Shown one piece after another: positions 38,005 to 47,648 of a stretch of 64,000 bases of DNA; within the stretch, counting starts at the first letter, position 1; the number at the start of each line of letters is the position of its first letter. Both the position numbers and the translations under genes were made by a program. The notes below the pieces were generated by a model. That model was not told the DNA's origin. It saw nothing but the letters and a program-made list of their open reading frames with translations, and did no database searches. The stretch is from a virus: positions 1 through 64,000 of IMG/VR virus record IMGVR_UViG_3300034020_000824. One strand, written 5' to 3'.

Positions 38005-41000
38005 ATGACACAGAAAACAGATTTAAACATCAATCCATATTATGATGACTTTGATTCTGAAAAGAATTTTTATAAAGTCTTGTTTAAACCAGGATATCCA
38101 GTACAGGCAAGAGAGCTAACAACTCTTCAATCTATTTTGCAGGATCAGGTAAAGTCTTTTGGAAGTCATATATTTAAAGAGGGATCGGTAGTTATTCCTG
38201 GAAATATTGCCTATGATGGAAATTTCAATTCCGTAAAACTTAATCCAACTAATTTTGGGGTTGATATTTCTATCTATATTAATAATTTTATTGGCAAAAA
38301 AATAACAGGGCAAATATCAGGAACAACAGCAATAATTCAATTTGTCGCGCTCCCTGATGGAGAAAATGTAGAGGATTTAACAATATATGTAAAATATTTG
38401 GATTCTGATAATAATTTTCAGTTTAATCCTTTTGAAGATGGAGAATCATTAGTTGCAGAAGAAAATATAACTTATGGCAACACTACTATTAATGCAGGAA
38501 CTCCATTTGCATCATTAATACTATTGAACGCAACATCTGTAGGTTCTTCAGCATCTATTGGTGATGGAATTTATTTTATTAGAGGTTATTTTGTTAATGT
38601 ATCTAAACAAACCATAATTTTAGATAATTATACAAATACACCTTCATATAGGGTTGGTCTAAAAATTGACGAATTAATTCTCAATGCTGGGGATGACAGT
38701 TCATTATACGACCCCTCTAAAGGATTTACAAACTACGCAGCACCTGGAGCAGATAGATTTAAGATTGATTTAACTCTAACAAAGAAATTAATATCAGATA
38801 TTAATGATACTGATTTTGTTGAACTTTTGAGAGTTGAAAATGGAAAAATTAAAATAATTGAGCAAAAAAGTCAATATGATATAATTAAAGATTATATGGC
38901 AGAAAGAACTTATGATGAATCTGGTGATTATACTGTAGAGCCATTTAATCTGTCCGTAAATAATTCTTTAAATGATAGATTGGGTAATAACGGTTTGTTT
39001 TTTAATACAGAAATTACTGAACAAAAAAACACACCATCAGAAGACTTGATGTGTTTAAAAATATCCCCAGGAAAGGCTTATGTAAGGGGATATGATATAG
39101 AAAAAATTTCAACAACTATTATTGATGTTGATAAACCGAGAGATACTAAATCTATTCCAAATGTAAATATTCCCTTTGAGATGGGAAATATTATAGGAGT
39201 AAATAATGTATCTGGAACACCAAAACCAAAATACGCAATAGATTTATATAATCAACTCAATTCTACCGGATCCATAATTGGTAATGCACGAGTATATAGT
39301 TTTAGTTTAACTGATGCTGCCTATAGTAATGATATCACTAATTGGGATCTGTATCTTTATGATATTCAAACTTATACAACTCTTGTTCTAAATTCCACAA
39401 TATCAAGTACAGAATTACCAGCAACATCATTTGTAAGGGGAAAAAGTAGCGGCGCTAGTGGATATGCAGTTTCTGCTGGTGGAGCATCTGATACAATCAG
39501 CCTAAGACAAACTTCCGGAACATTTTCAGTTGGAGAACAATTGATTATCAATGGTCTTGATTTTCCAAGAACTATCAAAACCGTAACTGCATATTCAACC
39601 GAAGATATTAAATCTGTAAAACAAACAACTGCAGTATCTGGTCTTCCAGTAGATTTTACCGCCGATTGTTTTCTTGAAAGATTTAGACTTCCAAATGGAG
39701 TGACTCAAGTAACTATCAGCGGAGGAAATACTGTAGTAAGTCCTGGAAAATTTTTCACTGGCATAAAAGTTAATTCAATTATTAGGTATCAAACTACCAC
39801 AGGAGATGAGTCATTTAACAGAGTAACAGCAGTTTCTCCTGAAGGTACTTCATTAACTATTACTACAACTCCTGGAGTTTCTGGAATATATTCTGGTTCA
39901 GTTACAAACGGAACTTATAATAATATTTTCATTGGAGCACCAGTAATAAGAAATGAGAATTCTGGATTCCTATATGCACAGTTACCAGATCCTAATGTTT
40001 CTTCAGTAAATCTTTCAGATTCATTACTAACAATTTCTGAACAAATAACAGGAGAAACTACTGATTCTAATGGAGTATTAACATTTAACTTGTCAGCAGT
40101 TGCTGGTATTACTAGTGCATTTTTTACAACATTTGATGAAGAAAGATACTCAGTACACTATAATGATGGCAGTATCGGATCTGTAACTTCGGATCAATTT
40201 GTTTTGAGTGGAAATACGGTAACTATCAGTGGATTGTCCGCTTCTCAGTCAAATGTTGTCGTAAATGTCACATTAGTTAAAAATGGAATTCAAAGCAAAG
40301 TAAAAACATATAATAAAAGTAAAACTTTAACTGTAGCAAGATCGAAGTATCCACAATCAGGAACTGGTATTAGTTCTTCAATTGGGGATGGTCTTACATA
40401 CAATCAATTTTATGGACTAAGAGTTCAAGATGAGGAAATATCATTAAATTACCCAGATGTGGTAAAAATTATTTCAGTTTATGAGTCATTTGATTCTTCA
40501 GCACCCACCTTAGATCAGATACAATTTGGCGCTAGTGCTAATGTATCGACAAATGCTATTATTGGTGAAAATATTTTAGGAAATAATAGTAAATCTATCG
40601 CAAGAGTTGTTTCAAGTCCATCTTCCAATATTCTTAGTGTAGTATATTTAAATTCAGAAAGATTTGAAGATTTGGAAACTGTTACATTCGAAGAATCAAA
40701 TATAACTACAGAAATTGAAGCAATAACTCCAGGAAAGTATAAAGATATTACCAATTCATATAGACTTGATAAAGGGCAGAAAGATCAATATTACGACTAT
40801 TCTAAAATTGTTAGGAATAAGAACACTACAGAGCCATCAAAACAACTTTTAGTTGTATTTGACTATTATTCGATTCCTTCTAATGATAGTGGCGATGTAT
40901 TTACTGTGTTAAGTTATGACAAAGACCGATTTACACATGATGTTCCTTTCATTGGACCAAGATCTGTAAGATCTTCTGATACTTTAGATTTTAGACCAAG

Positions 41001-44000
41001 AGTTTCAATTTTTACCTCAGCTAGTTCTTCCCCATTTGATTTCTCATCAAGAACTTTAGAACCCACACGCATTTTATCACCAAATGAAAGTTCACTACTT
41101 GGTTACGATTATTACTTAGCAAGAATTGATAAATTATATCTTGATAAGAATAAAAACTTTATTCTAGAAAAAGGAATATCTTCAAATACCCCTAAGGCGC
41201 CAGATAAAAATGATGCGGTAATGGAAATTGCAACCATAAAATTACCACCATATCTTTATAATCCAGCAAATGCAGTAGTGACATTAAAGGATAATAGAAG
41301 ATATACAATGAGAGATATTGGTTTAATTGAAGATAGGGTAGAAAACTTAGAGAGAGTTACTTCATTGTCTTTACTTGAAGTAAATACGCAGACTTTACAA
41401 ATTCAAGATGCTGATGGCAATAATAGATTTAAGAGTGGATTTTTTGTAGATGATTTTAAAAATTATTCCTTCATTAATAGGGGATTATCTTCTATTAGAG
41501 TTAATACATCCACAAATGAAATAACACCGATTACTAGTAGAAATTCACTTAAATCACAAATTGCACCCGAATCTGCAGTTACTGATGAAAATTTAGATTT
41601 TTCGGAAAATTTTAAGTTACTAGATCCAAATGTTGTAAAAACAGGAAAAGCAGTAACTTTAAAGTATGAATCTACTGGATGGATAGAACAAGCATTTGCA
41701 ACAACAGTTGAAAATGTAAATCCGTTTAATGTAATTGTTTATAGTGGTGATATTAAGTTAAGTCCGGAAATTGACAATTGGGTGAGAACAGTTCAACTTC
41801 CAGATAAAAATATTGACATAACATTAAATTCTAGTAGAACGCTTACTAACAATTTAACAAGTGATGTTTTTGTTACTCTAACACCGATTAATACTCAAAC
41901 GAGTAAAACTGTTAATTTGCCAACTATAAGGGGAGGAGGTAATAGAACTGTAACGTCCTCAACTGATACTGTAACGTCCTCAACTGCCACTAATACTACT
42001 TCTACTATTTCAACAACTGAAAATTTTGATACCACAAGCAATACTGATACAACGATAAGAAATGTATTAATATCTTCATCTAAGGAATCATTTATGAGAT
42101 CCAGAAATATTCAATTTTCTGCATCTAATATCAAACCATCTACACAATTTTATCAGTTTCTTGATGGAAATAGTGGAGTTGATTTTATTCCAAAATTAAT
42201 TGAAATATCAAACCCATCTAAAGCATTTGTGGTTGGGGAAACCGTTGTGGGAACATTTGGTGGTAATAATTTAATTTCATTTAGAGTTGCAACACCAAAT
42301 CATAAGTATGGTCCATATAATGCACCATCCACTACATATACAATTAACCCATATATTAGAACCGAATCCATAGCATCTGGATATAGTCAATCATCAAAAA
42401 TTTTGAATATTGATACTGTTTCATTATCAGAAGAGGCTCAAGGAAAGTATTCTGGATATTTACTTAAGGGTATGCAATTGGTTGGTCAGACTAGTGGTGC
42501 TGTGGCAACTGTTGGTGATTTAAGACTTATTTCTGATAATTTTGGAGACTTGATTGGAACCTTTTATTTAAGAAATCCAAATACAATCCCAACTCCAACT
42601 GTAAGAATTTCTACTGGAACTAAAACATTTAAGTTGAGTTCAAGTTCAACAAACGATCCAGGTCTTCCAGGAAGTTCAGATACTTCAGTTGCCGAAACAA
42701 ACTTCAATTCTGATGGTACGCTTGAACAGTGGGAAAATACTGTTACGGCAACTACTAAAAATCTAACAACAAAAACATCCACTAATCTTACAACAAATAC
42801 AACAACTTCAGTAACAACGATAAACACTCATACTAGAACAACTATCCAGAGATTTGTAGACCCTCTTGCACAATCTTTTGTTGTTGGTGGAAATATAGAG
42901 GCTCCAGATTCTTCTAGAGAAGGATTGGCAACTGATGATTCTAATGGTGCCTTTTTAACTGCCGTTGATTTATTCTTTGCCAAAAAAGATAGTGGAAATG
43001 CTACGGTAAAAGTTGAAATAAGAACTGTAGAACTGGGAACACCCACAAGGATTGTTATTGGAAATTCGGTTACATTAAGACCAAGTGAAGTAAATGTTTC
43101 TTCAGATGCTTCTATTGCCACTAAAGTTACTTTTGATGAGCCAATTTATCTTCCACCTGGGAGAGAATATGCTGTTGTAATTATTTCAGAAAATAGTGAT
43201 CAGTATGAGATGTGGACTGCGGTCATGGGAGAAAAAACTGTTAATACAAAAGATCTTCCAGATGTTAGTGCCGTCACTTATTCAAAACAGTTTGCGATGG
43301 GAAGTCTGTTTAAATCCCAAAATGGATCCATATGGACAGCAAACCAATATCAGGACCTTAAATTTAAACTTTATAAGGCACAATTTATTGAAAATCAACC
43401 AGGAACAGCATTTTTCTATAATCCAACATTGGATGAAAGTAATGGATATGTTCAGACATTAGAAAATAATCCATTAACAACATTACCCAGAACTGGTTCA
43501 TTAGGAATTACCACAACAACAGATTCATCAGTAATCTCAAATTTAAGTAATGGTAGAAAAATTGTAGATGGAACAAAGAATTATGTTTATGGATATGTAA
43601 GTGGAACAGGGAGTGCAGTGGTAACAGTAGGATTAACTACGGGTGGAAGTAATTATGTTACGGATTCTAATGTAAGTACTTATAATATTACTGGAAATGG
43701 TTCTGGACTTGTGTTGAATATTACTGCCACTAATGGAACAATTACTGGAATAACAACTGCAAATTTAGGAAATGGATATGCGGTAGGAGATGTTGTTGGT
43801 ATTGTAACTTCTACAGTAGGTACTGGAACTTCAGTGCGTGGACGTGATGCAAGAATTACAATTTCATCAATTACTGGAGTGGATACACTATACTTGGAAA
43901 ATATTCAAGGGGATACTTTTACAGTTGGTGGTGGATTAAATTACTATGATAATTCCAATACAATAGTTTCTCTTGCAAGTACTGTAATTAGAAATTTTGC

Positions 44001-45363
44001 ACCTTCAACTAATCAATATTCTGGAAATTATGTAAGAGTAGAACATTTCGATCACGGAATGTATGGAAATACAAATAAACTTAGAGTTTATGATACAGAA
44101 TCTAGTACTGCACCAGTTACAATTACTTCATCTCTAACCTCAACATCAACAACAATTTCTGTTGCAATTGGAGATACTTCAAACTTTGCAACTTTTGAAG
44201 GAGTTTCCGTAAGTGGATCTAATCCTGGATATGCAAAAATTGGAAACGAAATAATTAAGTATGAGTCTATTGGTAGTGGATTCTTGGGTACTATTACCAG
44301 GGGTATTGATTCTACTATTTCAATTGATCATGGTATCAATAGTTTAATGTATAAGTATGAATTAAATGGAGTTTCATTACGCAGAATTAATACAACTCAC
44401 GATATTAGTGATTTAGATATCGGATTGGATGGTTATTATTTGGAAATTGATAGAACTGCAAATGGAGTAGATAGAAGTGGTGATGGATCTCCTGCAGGAA
44501 TGCCCCAACTGCAATTTACCTCCGAAGCAAACTTAGGAGGTTCTAAAGTTCTTGCAACTGAAAATATTCTTTATAGTTCCGTGGTGCCAACATATGACAT
44601 CATTACTCCAGGATCTTCGACATCAGTTTCCGCTGTGATTAGATCTGTTTCTGGAACAAGTGTAAGTGGAAATGAGACTTCATTCTTGGATAATGGATTT
44701 GAACCAGTTCAGTTGAATGCATTAAATACACTAAAAACTGTGAGACTCGTATGTTCTAAAGAGAATGAAACGGAATATCTTAATAATTTACCTAGAAATA
44801 AATCATTTACAACAGGAATAACTCTAAGTACAACAGATTCTAATATATCACCCATAATATTTTTAGATACTGCATTTACCGAGTTTATTTCCAATCGTCT
44901 AAATAGTCCAGTTTCCGATTATGCATTAGATGGAAGATCTAATTCCATACTAGATGATCCACACGCAGTAGTGTATGTTTCAAGAGCAGTAAATCTGGTA
45001 CAACCAGCAACCTCTCTTAAAGTTATTTTATCTGCATATCGTCACGAATCTGCTGATTTCAGAGTTCTGTACAGTTTGGCTAGACCAGATTCTTCTGAAG
45101 TTGAACAATCATTTGAACTATTTCCTGGTTATGATAATCTTACATCTACGGCATCCGGACTTTCGGTAGTTGATTCTTCTCTAAATAACGGAAAACCTGA
45201 TTCTTTCGTAAGTTCTAGTTTGGATAATCAATTCAAAGAATATGAATTTACCGCAAACAATCTTGGATTGTTTAATGGATATGTAATTAAAATTGTAATG
45301 TCCGGAACTAATCAGGCATATCCACCAAGAATTAAAGAACTTAGGACGATTGCTGTAAGATGA
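38005..45363 (+). CDS. Giant baseplate/fibre protein with DUF4815-type N-terminus
   Basis: A 2452-residue protein. NINPYYDDFDSEKNFYKVLF and PGYPVQARELTTLQSILQDQ, then VKSFGSHIFKEGSVV, form the N-terminal module of DUF4815 phage proteins, which occur at the gene 9/10 position of cyanomyoviruses. Further along are RPRVSIF-type beta repeats, a Thr-rich stretch (VTSSTATNTTSTISTT), DPLAQSFVV, and an RG-D---I-H module (GTITRGIDSTISIDHG). Likely a baseplate-to-fibre adapter between gp8 and the tail fibres. An 11-base A run precedes the ATG, which has no SD. Confidence 0.75.
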   Translation: MTQKTDLNINPYYDDFDSEKNFYKVLFKPGYPVQARELTTLQSILQDQVKSFGSHIFKEGSVVIPGNIAYDGNFNSVKLNPTNFGVDISIYINNFIGKKITGQISGTTAIIQFVALPDGENVEDLTIYVKYLDSDNNFQFNPFEDGESLVAEENITYGNTTINAGTPFASLILLNATSVGSSASIGDGIYFIRGYFVNVSKQTIILDNYTNTPSYRVGLKIDELILNAGDDSSLYDPSKGFTNYAAPGADRFKIDLTLTKKLISDINDTDFVELLRVENGKIKIIEQKSQYDIIKDYMAERTYDESGDYTVEPFNLSVNNSLNDRLGNNGLFFNTEITEQKNTPSEDLMCLKISPGKAYVRGYDIEKISTTIIDVDKPRDTKSIPNVNIPFEMGNIIGVNNVSGTPKPKYAIDLYNQLNSTGSIIGNARVYSFSLTDAAYSNDITNWDLYLYDIQTYTTLVLNSTISSTELPATSFVRGKSSGASGYAVSAGGASDTISLRQTSGTFSVGEQLIINGLDFPRTIKTVTAYSTEDIKSVKQTTAVSGLPVDFTADCFLERFRLPNGVTQVTISGGNTVVSPGKFFTGIKVNSIIRYQTTTGDESFNRVTAVSPEGTSLTITTTPGVSGIYSGSVTNGTYNNIFIGAPVIRNENSGFLYAQLPDPNVSSVNLSDSLLTISEQITGETTDSNGVLTFNLSAVAGITSAFFTTFDEERYSVHYNDGSIGSVTSDQFVLSGNTVTISGLSASQSNVVVNVTLVKNGIQSKVKTYNKSKTLTVARSKYPQSGTGISSSIGDGLTYNQFYGLRVQDEEISLNYPDVVKIISVYESFDSSAPTLDQIQFGASANVSTNAIIGENILGNNSKSIARVVSSPSSNILSVVYLNSERFEDLETVTFEESNITTEIEAITPGKYKDITNSYRLDKGQKDQYYDYSKIVRNKNTTEPSKQLLVVFDYYSIPSNDSGDVFTVLSYDKDRFTHDVPFIGPRSVRSSDTLDFRPRVSIFTSASSSPFDFSSRTLEPTRILSPNESSLLGYDYYLARIDKLYLDKNKNFILEKGISSNTPKAPDKNDAVMEIATIKLPPYLYNPANAVVTLKDNRRYTMRDIGLIEDRVENLERVTSLSLLEVNTQTLQIQDADGNNRFKSGFFVDDFKNYSFINRGLSSIRVNTSTNEITPITSRNSLKSQIAPESAVTDENLDFSENFKLLDPNVVKTGKAVTLKYESTGWIEQAFATTVENVNPFNVIVYSGDIKLSPEIDNWVRTVQLPDKNIDITLNSSRTLTNNLTSDVFVTLTPINTQTSKTVNLPTIRGGGNRTVTSSTDTVTSSTATNTTSTISTTENFDTTSNTDTTIRNVLISSSKESFMRSRNIQFSASNIKPSTQFYQFLDGNSGVDFIPKLIEISNPSKAFVVGETVVGTFGGNNLISFRVATPNHKYGPYNAPSTTYTINPYIRTESIASGYSQSSKILNIDTVSLSEEAQGKYSGYLLKGMQLVGQTSGAVATVGDLRLISDNFGDLIGTFYLRNPNTIPTPTVRISTGTKTFKLSSSSTNDPGLPGSSDTSVAETNFNSDGTLEQWENTVTATTKNLTTKTSTNLTTNTTTSVTTINTHTRTTIQRFVDPLAQSFVVGGNIEAPDSSREGLATDDSNGAFLTAVDLFFAKKDSGNATVKVEIRTVELGTPTRIVIGNSVTLRPSEVNVSSDASIATKVTFDEPIYLPPGREYAVVIISENSDQYEMWTAVMGEKTVNTKDLPDVSAVTYSKQFAMGSLFKSQNGSIWTANQYQDLKFKLYKAQFIENQPGTAFFYNPTLDESNGYVQTLENNPLTTLPRTGSLGITTTTDSSVISNLSNGRKIVDGTKNYVYGYVSGTGSAVVTVGLTTGGSNYVTDSNVSTYNITGNGSGLVLNITATNGTITGITTANLGNGYAVGDVVGIVTSTVGTGTSVRGRDARITISSITGVDTLYLENIQGDTFTVGGGLNYYDNSNTIVSLASTVIRNFAPSTNQYSGNYVRVEHFDHGMYGNTNKLRVYDTESSTAPVTITSSLTSTSTTISVAIGDTSNFATFEGVSVSGSNPGYAKIGNEIIKYESIGSGFLGTITRGIDSTISIDHGINSLMYKYELNGVSLRRINTTHDISDLDIGLDGYYLEIDRTANGVDRSGDGSPAGMPQLQFTSEANLGGSKVLATENILYSSVVPTYDIITPGSSTSVSAVIRSVSGTSVSGNETSFLDNGFEPVQLNALNTLKTVRLVCSKENETEYLNNLPRNKSFTTGITLSTTDSNISPIIFLDTAFTEFISNRLNSPVSDYALDGRSNSILDDPHAVVYVSRAVNLVQPATSLKVILSAYRHESADFRVLYSLARPDSSEVEQSFELFPGYDNLTSTASGLSVVDSSLNNGKPDSFVSSSLDNQFKEYEFTANNLGLFNGYVIKIVMSGTNQAYPPRIKELRTIAVR

Positions 45364-45560
45364 TTAGAGTAAAGGGGCATACAAATCTTTATAGGGATGA
45401 AAATAGCGGAGCTATTGTTAATTGCGATTCTGTCGCATATAATCAATATCTCAATATAGTTAATAATAGAGAATCTCAAAAAAAAGAATTGGATATGATT
45501 AAACAAGATATTGGCGAAATTAAATCTTTATTGAGAGAATTGCTAAATGGATCCGAATGA
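45360..45560 (+). CDS. Small conserved hypothetical protein with coiled coil
   Basis: ATGA overlap with the giant gene. The start IRVKGHTNLYRDENSGAIVN is beta-like. The second half is a Lys/Glu coiled coil (NNRESQKKELDMIKQDIGEI, then KSLLRELL). Possibly a virion accessory protein; I recall similar small proteins at this locus in cyanophages. Confidence 0.7.
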   Translation: MIRVKGHTNLYRDENSGAIVNCDSVAYNQYLNIVNNRESQKKELDMIKQDIGEIKSLLRELLNGSE

Positions 45561-45717
45561 TATTGAATTGAAAACTATCAATAAATTGTTTGAATATGAA
45601 AAACATTCTAGATTTATAGACGAATTAAGTGTTGAGGAATTAAAAAATTTTTCAAAACTTTACTGCAAATTATACTTAAGGCAGCAAGAAGTTTTAGCAA
45701 CTATGAGTAAGATATAA
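45547..45717 (+). CDS. Hypothetical protein, 56 aa
   Basis: ATG 45547 lies inside the end of the previous gene. Helical (DPNDIELKTINKLFEYEKHS, FSKLYCKLYLRQQEVLATM). A late promoter overlaps its stop. Function unknown. Confidence 0.6.
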   Translation: MDPNDIELKTINKLFEYEKHSRFIDELSVEELKNFSKLYCKLYLRQQEVLATMSKI

Positions 45718-45720
45718 ATA
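45713..45720 (+). promoter_or_regulatory. Late promoter (TATAAATA)
   Basis: TATAAATAAATTG, 23 nt before the 45744 gene. Confidence 0.7.
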
Positions 45721-45743
45721 AATTGTAGAGCTAAAAAAGATAG

Positions 45744-46088
45744 ATGGCAGCAGTATACGTTAATAACTTAGTCATCAATTCTGGTTCTGATTTTAGTCAG
45801 TCCTTTACTTTAGAGGGATCTGATAACAATTCTCCACTAAATTTGAACAATTATGAAGTTGATGCTCAGATGAGAAAGTGGGCTGGTAGTTCTACAGCCA
45901 TAACTTTTACATCTTCAATTGAAGAACCATCTACTAGTGGTAAAATATTAATATCATTATCGTCCGAAGAAACATTATCTATAAAACCCGGAAGATATGT
46001 TTATGATGTTGTAATTACTGATGTTTCTCAAATCAAAAATCGCGTCATTGAAGGAATGGTTCTCGTAAGAGAAGGAGTAACTAGGTAA
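45744..46088 (+). CDS. Probable structural protein, 114 aa
   Basis: A beta-rich protein (VYVNNLVINSGSDFSQSFTL, EVDAQMRKWAGSSTAITFTS, GRYVYDVVITD). The ending RVIEGMVLVREGVTR has the pattern of small phage structural proteins that bind at the head-tail or tail surface. Shares its stop with the next start (TAATG). Function unknown. Confidence 0.65.
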   Translation: MAAVYVNNLVINSGSDFSQSFTLEGSDNNSPLNLNNYEVDAQMRKWAGSSTAITFTSSIEEPSTSGKILISLSSEETLSIKPGRYVYDVVITDVSQIKNRVIEGMVLVREGVTR

Positions 46089-46804
46089 TGTCCGATATAA
46101 GAGTAAAAGTTGGACAACAAAATACTATAAAATCTAGGGTAGGTCAGCAAAATACAGTTAAAGTTGTATCTAGCGTTTCTGGAGCTGCTGGTGGACTTGC
46201 CTTTACTGCAGAAAATGTAATTGGTGGCATAGCATCAGTTACATCTCTTAACGTTAGTGGATTATCTACATTTATAGGTGTTACAACTTTTAAAAATAAT
46301 GTTTATATTGATGGTGATTTATATGTTAATGATGACATTTTCTTTGATGAATTTACTGCTCGTAACATTAACGTAACTGGAATTGGTAGTATTATTACAC
46401 TCAATAGTGTAAACTCTACTTTAACTAATATTAATTCAACCGGAATTAGTACACTTGGTATTGTTAATGCATCCCAATTTTATGTTTCCGGTGTCTCTAC
46501 TTTTGTAGGTGTTACAACCTTTAAAAATAATGTTTATATTGATGGCGATCTTTATATCAGTGATGATTTAGTATTTGATGAATTTACTGCTCGTAATGCA
46601 AATATTACTGGAATCCTTACAGTAGGACAATCAATTTATTATCCGATAGGACAACCTTATGGTGTTGCATATTTTGATTTAAATGATCGGTTAGTTTCTA
46701 CCGGTACTACTTCATCGGCAATATCAGAAACTAACTATATACTTACAACTGACAATTCAGGAATACCAACCTGGTCTAGTGTTATAGATGGAGGAACCTA
46801 TTAG
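46088..46804 (+). CDS. Fibre-like protein with two 40-residue repeats
   Basis: A 238-residue protein with residues 60-99 repeated at 137-176: STF-GVTTFKNNVYIDGDLY, then --DD--FDEFTARN-N-TGI. This repeat is typical of tail-fibre and whisker-like shafts in cyanophages. It lies between the baseplate and neck genes, where T4 has its fibritin gene (wac), but there is no obvious coiled coil. Fibre role inferred. Confidence 0.7.
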   Translation: MSDIRVKVGQQNTIKSRVGQQNTVKVVSSVSGAAGGLAFTAENVIGGIASVTSLNVSGLSTFIGVTTFKNNVYIDGDLYVNDDIFFDEFTARNINVTGIGSIITLNSVNSTLTNINSTGISTLGIVNASQFYVSGVSTFVGVTTFKNNVYIDGDLYISDDLVFDEFTARNANITGILTVGQSIYYPIGQPYGVAYFDLNDRLVSTGTTSSAISETNYILTTDNSGIPTWSSVIDGGTY

Positions 46805-47646
46805 TGTCTAAACCAGCAAGTAGACAAGATCTCATAGACTATTGCCTAAGACGCCTAGGTGCTCCTGTACTGGAGATTAACCTTGCCGATGACCAAATAG
46901 ATGATTTAGTGGATGATGCCCTACAGTACTTCCAGGAGAGGCACTTTGATGGCGTAGAAAGAATGTATTTAAAATATCAATTGACACAGGCAGATATTAA
47001 TAGAGGTTCTGCCACAACCAATGGTGTTGGGATAGTTACAACTACTGGAACATCAACAAATGTAAGTGGATTGGGAACTATAACCTCTAATTTTTACGAA
47101 ACATCAAATTTTATTCAAGTACCAGATTCCATAATTGGAATAGAAAAAATATTTAAGTTTGACACCAGTTCTATTTCTGGTGGGATGTTCAGCATCAAAT
47201 ATCAGTTATTTTTGAATGATTTATATTATTTTAACTCCGTTGATTTATTACAATACTCTATGGTTAAATCTTATCTTGAAGATATTGATTTTCTACTAAC
47301 TACGGATAAACAAATTAGATTTAATAAAAGACAAAATAGAATGTATTTGGATATTGATTGGCGAGCGCAGCAAGTAGGTAATTTTTTGGTAATTGATTGT
47401 TATAGAATTTTAGATCCAAATACCTTTACTAATGTTTATAATGATAGTTTCTTGAAAAAATATTTAACTGCCACTATGAAAAGACAGTGGGGTCAAAATT
47501 TAATTAAATTTAGAGGAGTCAAGTTGCCCGGAGGAATTGAACTGAATGGTAGAGAATTATATGAAGATGCTGAAAGAGAATTGGCGGATATAAAACAAAG
47601 AATGGCTCTTGATTATGAATTACCACCCTACGATTTTATTGGATAA
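46804..47646 (+). CDS. 13: Neck protein gp13
   Basis: A 280-residue protein with a GTG start sharing a base with the previous stop (TAGTG). SRQDLIDYCLRRLGAPVLEI, NLADDQIDDLVDDALQYFQE and RHFDGVERMYLKYQL are the gp13 signature. The C-terminus (KRQWGQNLIKFRGVKLPGGI, ELADIKQRM) also fits. Closes the head and joins it to the tail with gp14. T4 gp13 is 309 residues. Confidence 0.9.
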   Translation: MSKPASRQDLIDYCLRRLGAPVLEINLADDQIDDLVDDALQYFQERHFDGVERMYLKYQLTQADINRGSATTNGVGIVTTTGTSTNVSGLGTITSNFYETSNFIQVPDSIIGIEKIFKFDTSSISGGMFSIKYQLFLNDLYYFNSVDLLQYSMVKSYLEDIDFLLTTDKQIRFNKRQNRMYLDIDWRAQQVGNFLVIDCYRILDPNTFTNVYNDSFLKKYLTATMKRQWGQNLIKFRGVKLPGGIELNGRELYEDAERELADIKQRMALDYELPPYDFIG

Positions 47647-47648
47647 TA

